From JAERML01 sp035687895 (GTDB lineage Bacteria > Bacteroidota > Ignavibacteria > UBA10030 > UBA6906), in assembly GCA_035687895.1 (NCBI GenBank), contig DASRUE010000231.1, positions 1-5,829 of the forward strand: a stretch of DNA of 5,829 nt, written 5' to 3'. The position numbers were made by a program, and so were the translations under genes. The stretch's first letter is position 1. Every line of letters starts with the position of its first letter. Below are positions 4,842 to 5,829 of this stretch, piece by piece. The notes under the pieces are model-generated. The model had not been told where the DNA came from. It searched no databases and saw only the letters and a program-made list of their open reading frames with translations.

Positions 4842-5174
4842 ATGAGCACTCGTTCAAACGCTACTCTGAACGCAGTCTTTTCGGCGCTTGCCGACCCCAC
4901 GCGGAGGGCAATCCTTGAGCACCTTGCGCGGGGGGAACAGACCGTTACTACACTGGCCGAACCGCACGAGATTTCACTCCCCGCCGTCTCCAAACACCTG
5001 AAGGTCCTGGAAGAAGCGGGGCTCATTGTGCGTGCAAAGGATGGACGAATCCACCGGATGAATCTGAACAGTAAGCCCATGAAGGATGCCGCAGCCTGGC
5101 TGGAGCGGTACCGCGCCTTCTGGGAAGGACGATTCGACGCACTGGAGAAGTTCCTCAACACACCGACAAAGTAA
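4842..5174 (+). CDS. ArsR-family winged-helix transcriptional repressor
   Basis: This 110-residue DNA-binding protein has the classic ArsR core: FSALADPTRRAILEHLARGE (13-32), the helix-turn-helix VTTLAEPHEISLPAVSKHLKVLEEAGLI (35-62), and a short wing (VRAKDGRIHRMNLN, 63-76). A C-terminal helix with WLERYRAFWEGRFDALEKFL (86-105) is typical of the subgroup paired with SRPBCC proteins. There is no cysteine at all and no ELCVCDL metal box, so it is not a thiolate metal sensor. ATG 4842 is chosen because the ArsR fold starts right after it; the frame opens earlier at 4716, inside the DinB gene, with unrelated sequence. The ribosome site is weak, unlike the genes on either side, which would keep repressor levels low. 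It lies 40 bases after the DinB gene. Its likely target is the palindrome at 4260-4275. Confidence 0.9.
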   Translation: MSTRSNATLNAVFSALADPTRRAILEHLARGEQTVTTLAEPHEISLPAVSKHLKVLEEAGLIVRAKDGRIHRMNLNSKPMKDAAAWLERYRAFWEGRFDALEKFLNTPTK

Positions 5175-5212
5175 CTGCAACCACTCACAAATCCCAGTAA
5201 GAAGGAGGTGTC

Positions 5213-5674
5213 ATGGCAACAGCAACCGCAACGCCGGTGACGGAAACAACGCTCTTCCTGAAGCGGACGTTCAAGGCTTCGCGTGAACGGGTCTTCAGCG
5301 CGTGGACAACACCGGATATGCTGAAGCAATGGTTCGCGGCAGGCGCCGACTATGCCGGATCCGTGGCCGAGGTGGACCTGCGCGTCGGCGGGAAGTTCAG
5401 GATGGGCATGAAGCACCTCCCGAGTGGAAAGGAACACATCGCAACGGGCATGTATAGGGAAGTTCGGGTCCCGGAACGCCTTGTCTTCACCTGGAGATGG
5501 GAAGACCAGCCGGAGGGTGGTGATATGCAGATCACCATCGACCTCCGCGACCTGCACGGAGAGACGGAAATGCATTTCACCCATGAGTTTTTCCCGAACA
5601 AGAAGGAGCGGAACGACCACGAAGAGGGGTGGGCCGGGTGCTTTAAGAGCCTGGAAAGAGTTCTTCAGTTATAA
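5213..5674 (+). CDS. SRPBCC (AHSA1/START-like) domain protein
   Basis: This is a 153-residue protein made of one SRPBCC helix-grip domain with a hydrophobic ligand pocket. Visible motifs in order are FKASRERVFSAWTTPDMLKQWF (20-41), a strand pair with VDLRVGGKFRM (54-64), the signature GMYREVRVPERLVFTWRWED (79-98), MHFTHEFFPNKKERNDHEEGW (120-140) and a C-terminal helix ending at 153. This is the usual AHSA1-like length, with nothing missing. AAGGAGG (5202-5208) lies four bases before ATG, and the gap to the ArsR gene is 38 bases. ArsR-SRPBCC pairs are common, and the second gene is generally thought to act on or sense a small molecule linked to derepression. The ligand is unknown here. It is cytoplasmic, as no signal peptide is present. 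Confidence 0.88.
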   Translation: MATATATPVTETTLFLKRTFKASRERVFSAWTTPDMLKQWFAAGADYAGSVAEVDLRVGGKFRMGMKHLPSGKEHIATGMYREVRVPERLVFTWRWEDQPEGGDMQITIDLRDLHGETEMHFTHEFFPNKKERNDHEEGWAGCFKSLERVLQL

Positions 5675-5712
5675 CCATTCGCTATCTATTCACAATTGCA
5701 AGGAGGTAAACC

Positions 5713-5829
5713 ATGAAACCCGGTATGTGGATCTTGTTTGTTCTGCTTTCGGCAGGAACATTATTTGCCGTGACACCCCCCGCAAACAAAGGATCGGCAG
5801 GCATGGAAAAGATGAAGTCGTTGGAGGGA
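5713..5829 (+). CDS. Exported protein, N-terminal part only (runs off the window)
   Basis: The 39 visible codons start with a short signal peptide (MKPGMWILFVLLSAGTLFA, cleavage probably after FA at residue 19). The start of a mature protein follows, with GMEKMKSLEG at 30-39. AAGGAGG (5700-5706) lies six bases before ATG and the gap to the SRPBCC gene is 38 bases, so it belongs to the same operon. A mature start with MEKMKSL fits small exported proteins of the DUF1579 or lipocalin-like kind, in which this stretch leads into an LxGxWxG motif. That motif would fall beyond the window, so the family is only a suggestion. Confidence 0.75.
   Translation, partial: MKPGMWILFVLLSAGTLFAVTPPANKGSAGMEKMKSLEG

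Noticed and set aside
4025..5620. 531-codon open frame on the minus strand
   Set aside because: It is antisense to three recognisable + strand genes (DinB-like, ArsR, SRPBCC), shows no family motif, and is explained by their codon pattern.
1..5829. CRISPR array, tRNA or rRNA genes
   Set aside because: I see no regularly spaced direct repeats with unique spacers, no cloverleaf with a conserved T-loop, and no rRNA signature sequences.

Overview
All recognisable genes in this window lie on the + strand. The best guess for the host is a bacterium of the Bacteroidota/Ignavibacteriota side of the tree. The main reason is the 295-residue secreted protein at 3134-4021. Its layout (signal peptide, a single EF-hand-like DxNxDGxID loop, then a Trp/Pro/Arg-rich tail) matches a family I know mainly from Bacteroidota. 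Several genes carry strong Shine-Dalgarno sites (AAGGAG, AAGGAGG), which is unusual for classical Bacteroidia and Flavobacteriia, so an Ignavibacteria-like or other early-branching lineage is plausible. This placement is inference; there is no rRNA or other marker gene.

Region 1 (1-629) has no supportable gene. It holds a perfect 12-bp inverted repeat and a set of nested CGAAACCG/CGGTTTCG inverted repeats sharing one centre, which looks like a decayed palindromic or mobile element. Region 2 (630-2310) is an accessory cassette, more AT-rich in the stretches I counted. It holds an HNH endonuclease, a small protein overlapping it by ATGA whose frame is broken near 1645, a very acidic 104-residue protein, and a 59-residue C-terminal remnant of a Vsr-type mismatch endonuclease. 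It reads as a partly decayed nuclease or defence-associated gene cluster.

Region 3 (2311-4306) holds two secreted proteins of unknown function, a 105-residue basic one and the Trp-rich 295-residue one. Each is followed by a copy of the same hairpin-bearing intergenic repeat (2947-3003 and 4038-4096). Other hairpins lie in the gaps before 2581 and before 4232.

Region 4 (4232-5829) is an operon: DinB-like protein, ArsR-type repressor, SRPBCC/AHSA1-domain protein, and the start of a small exported protein that runs off the window. It begins with a near-consensus sigma-70 promoter (TTGACA, 17 bp, TATATT). A perfect palindrome, TTAACCA-AA-TGGTTAA, overlaps the -10 box and the expected transcription start. 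This is a convincing layout for autorepression by the encoded ArsR protein, with release of the DinB, SRPBCC and exported proteins on an unknown signal.
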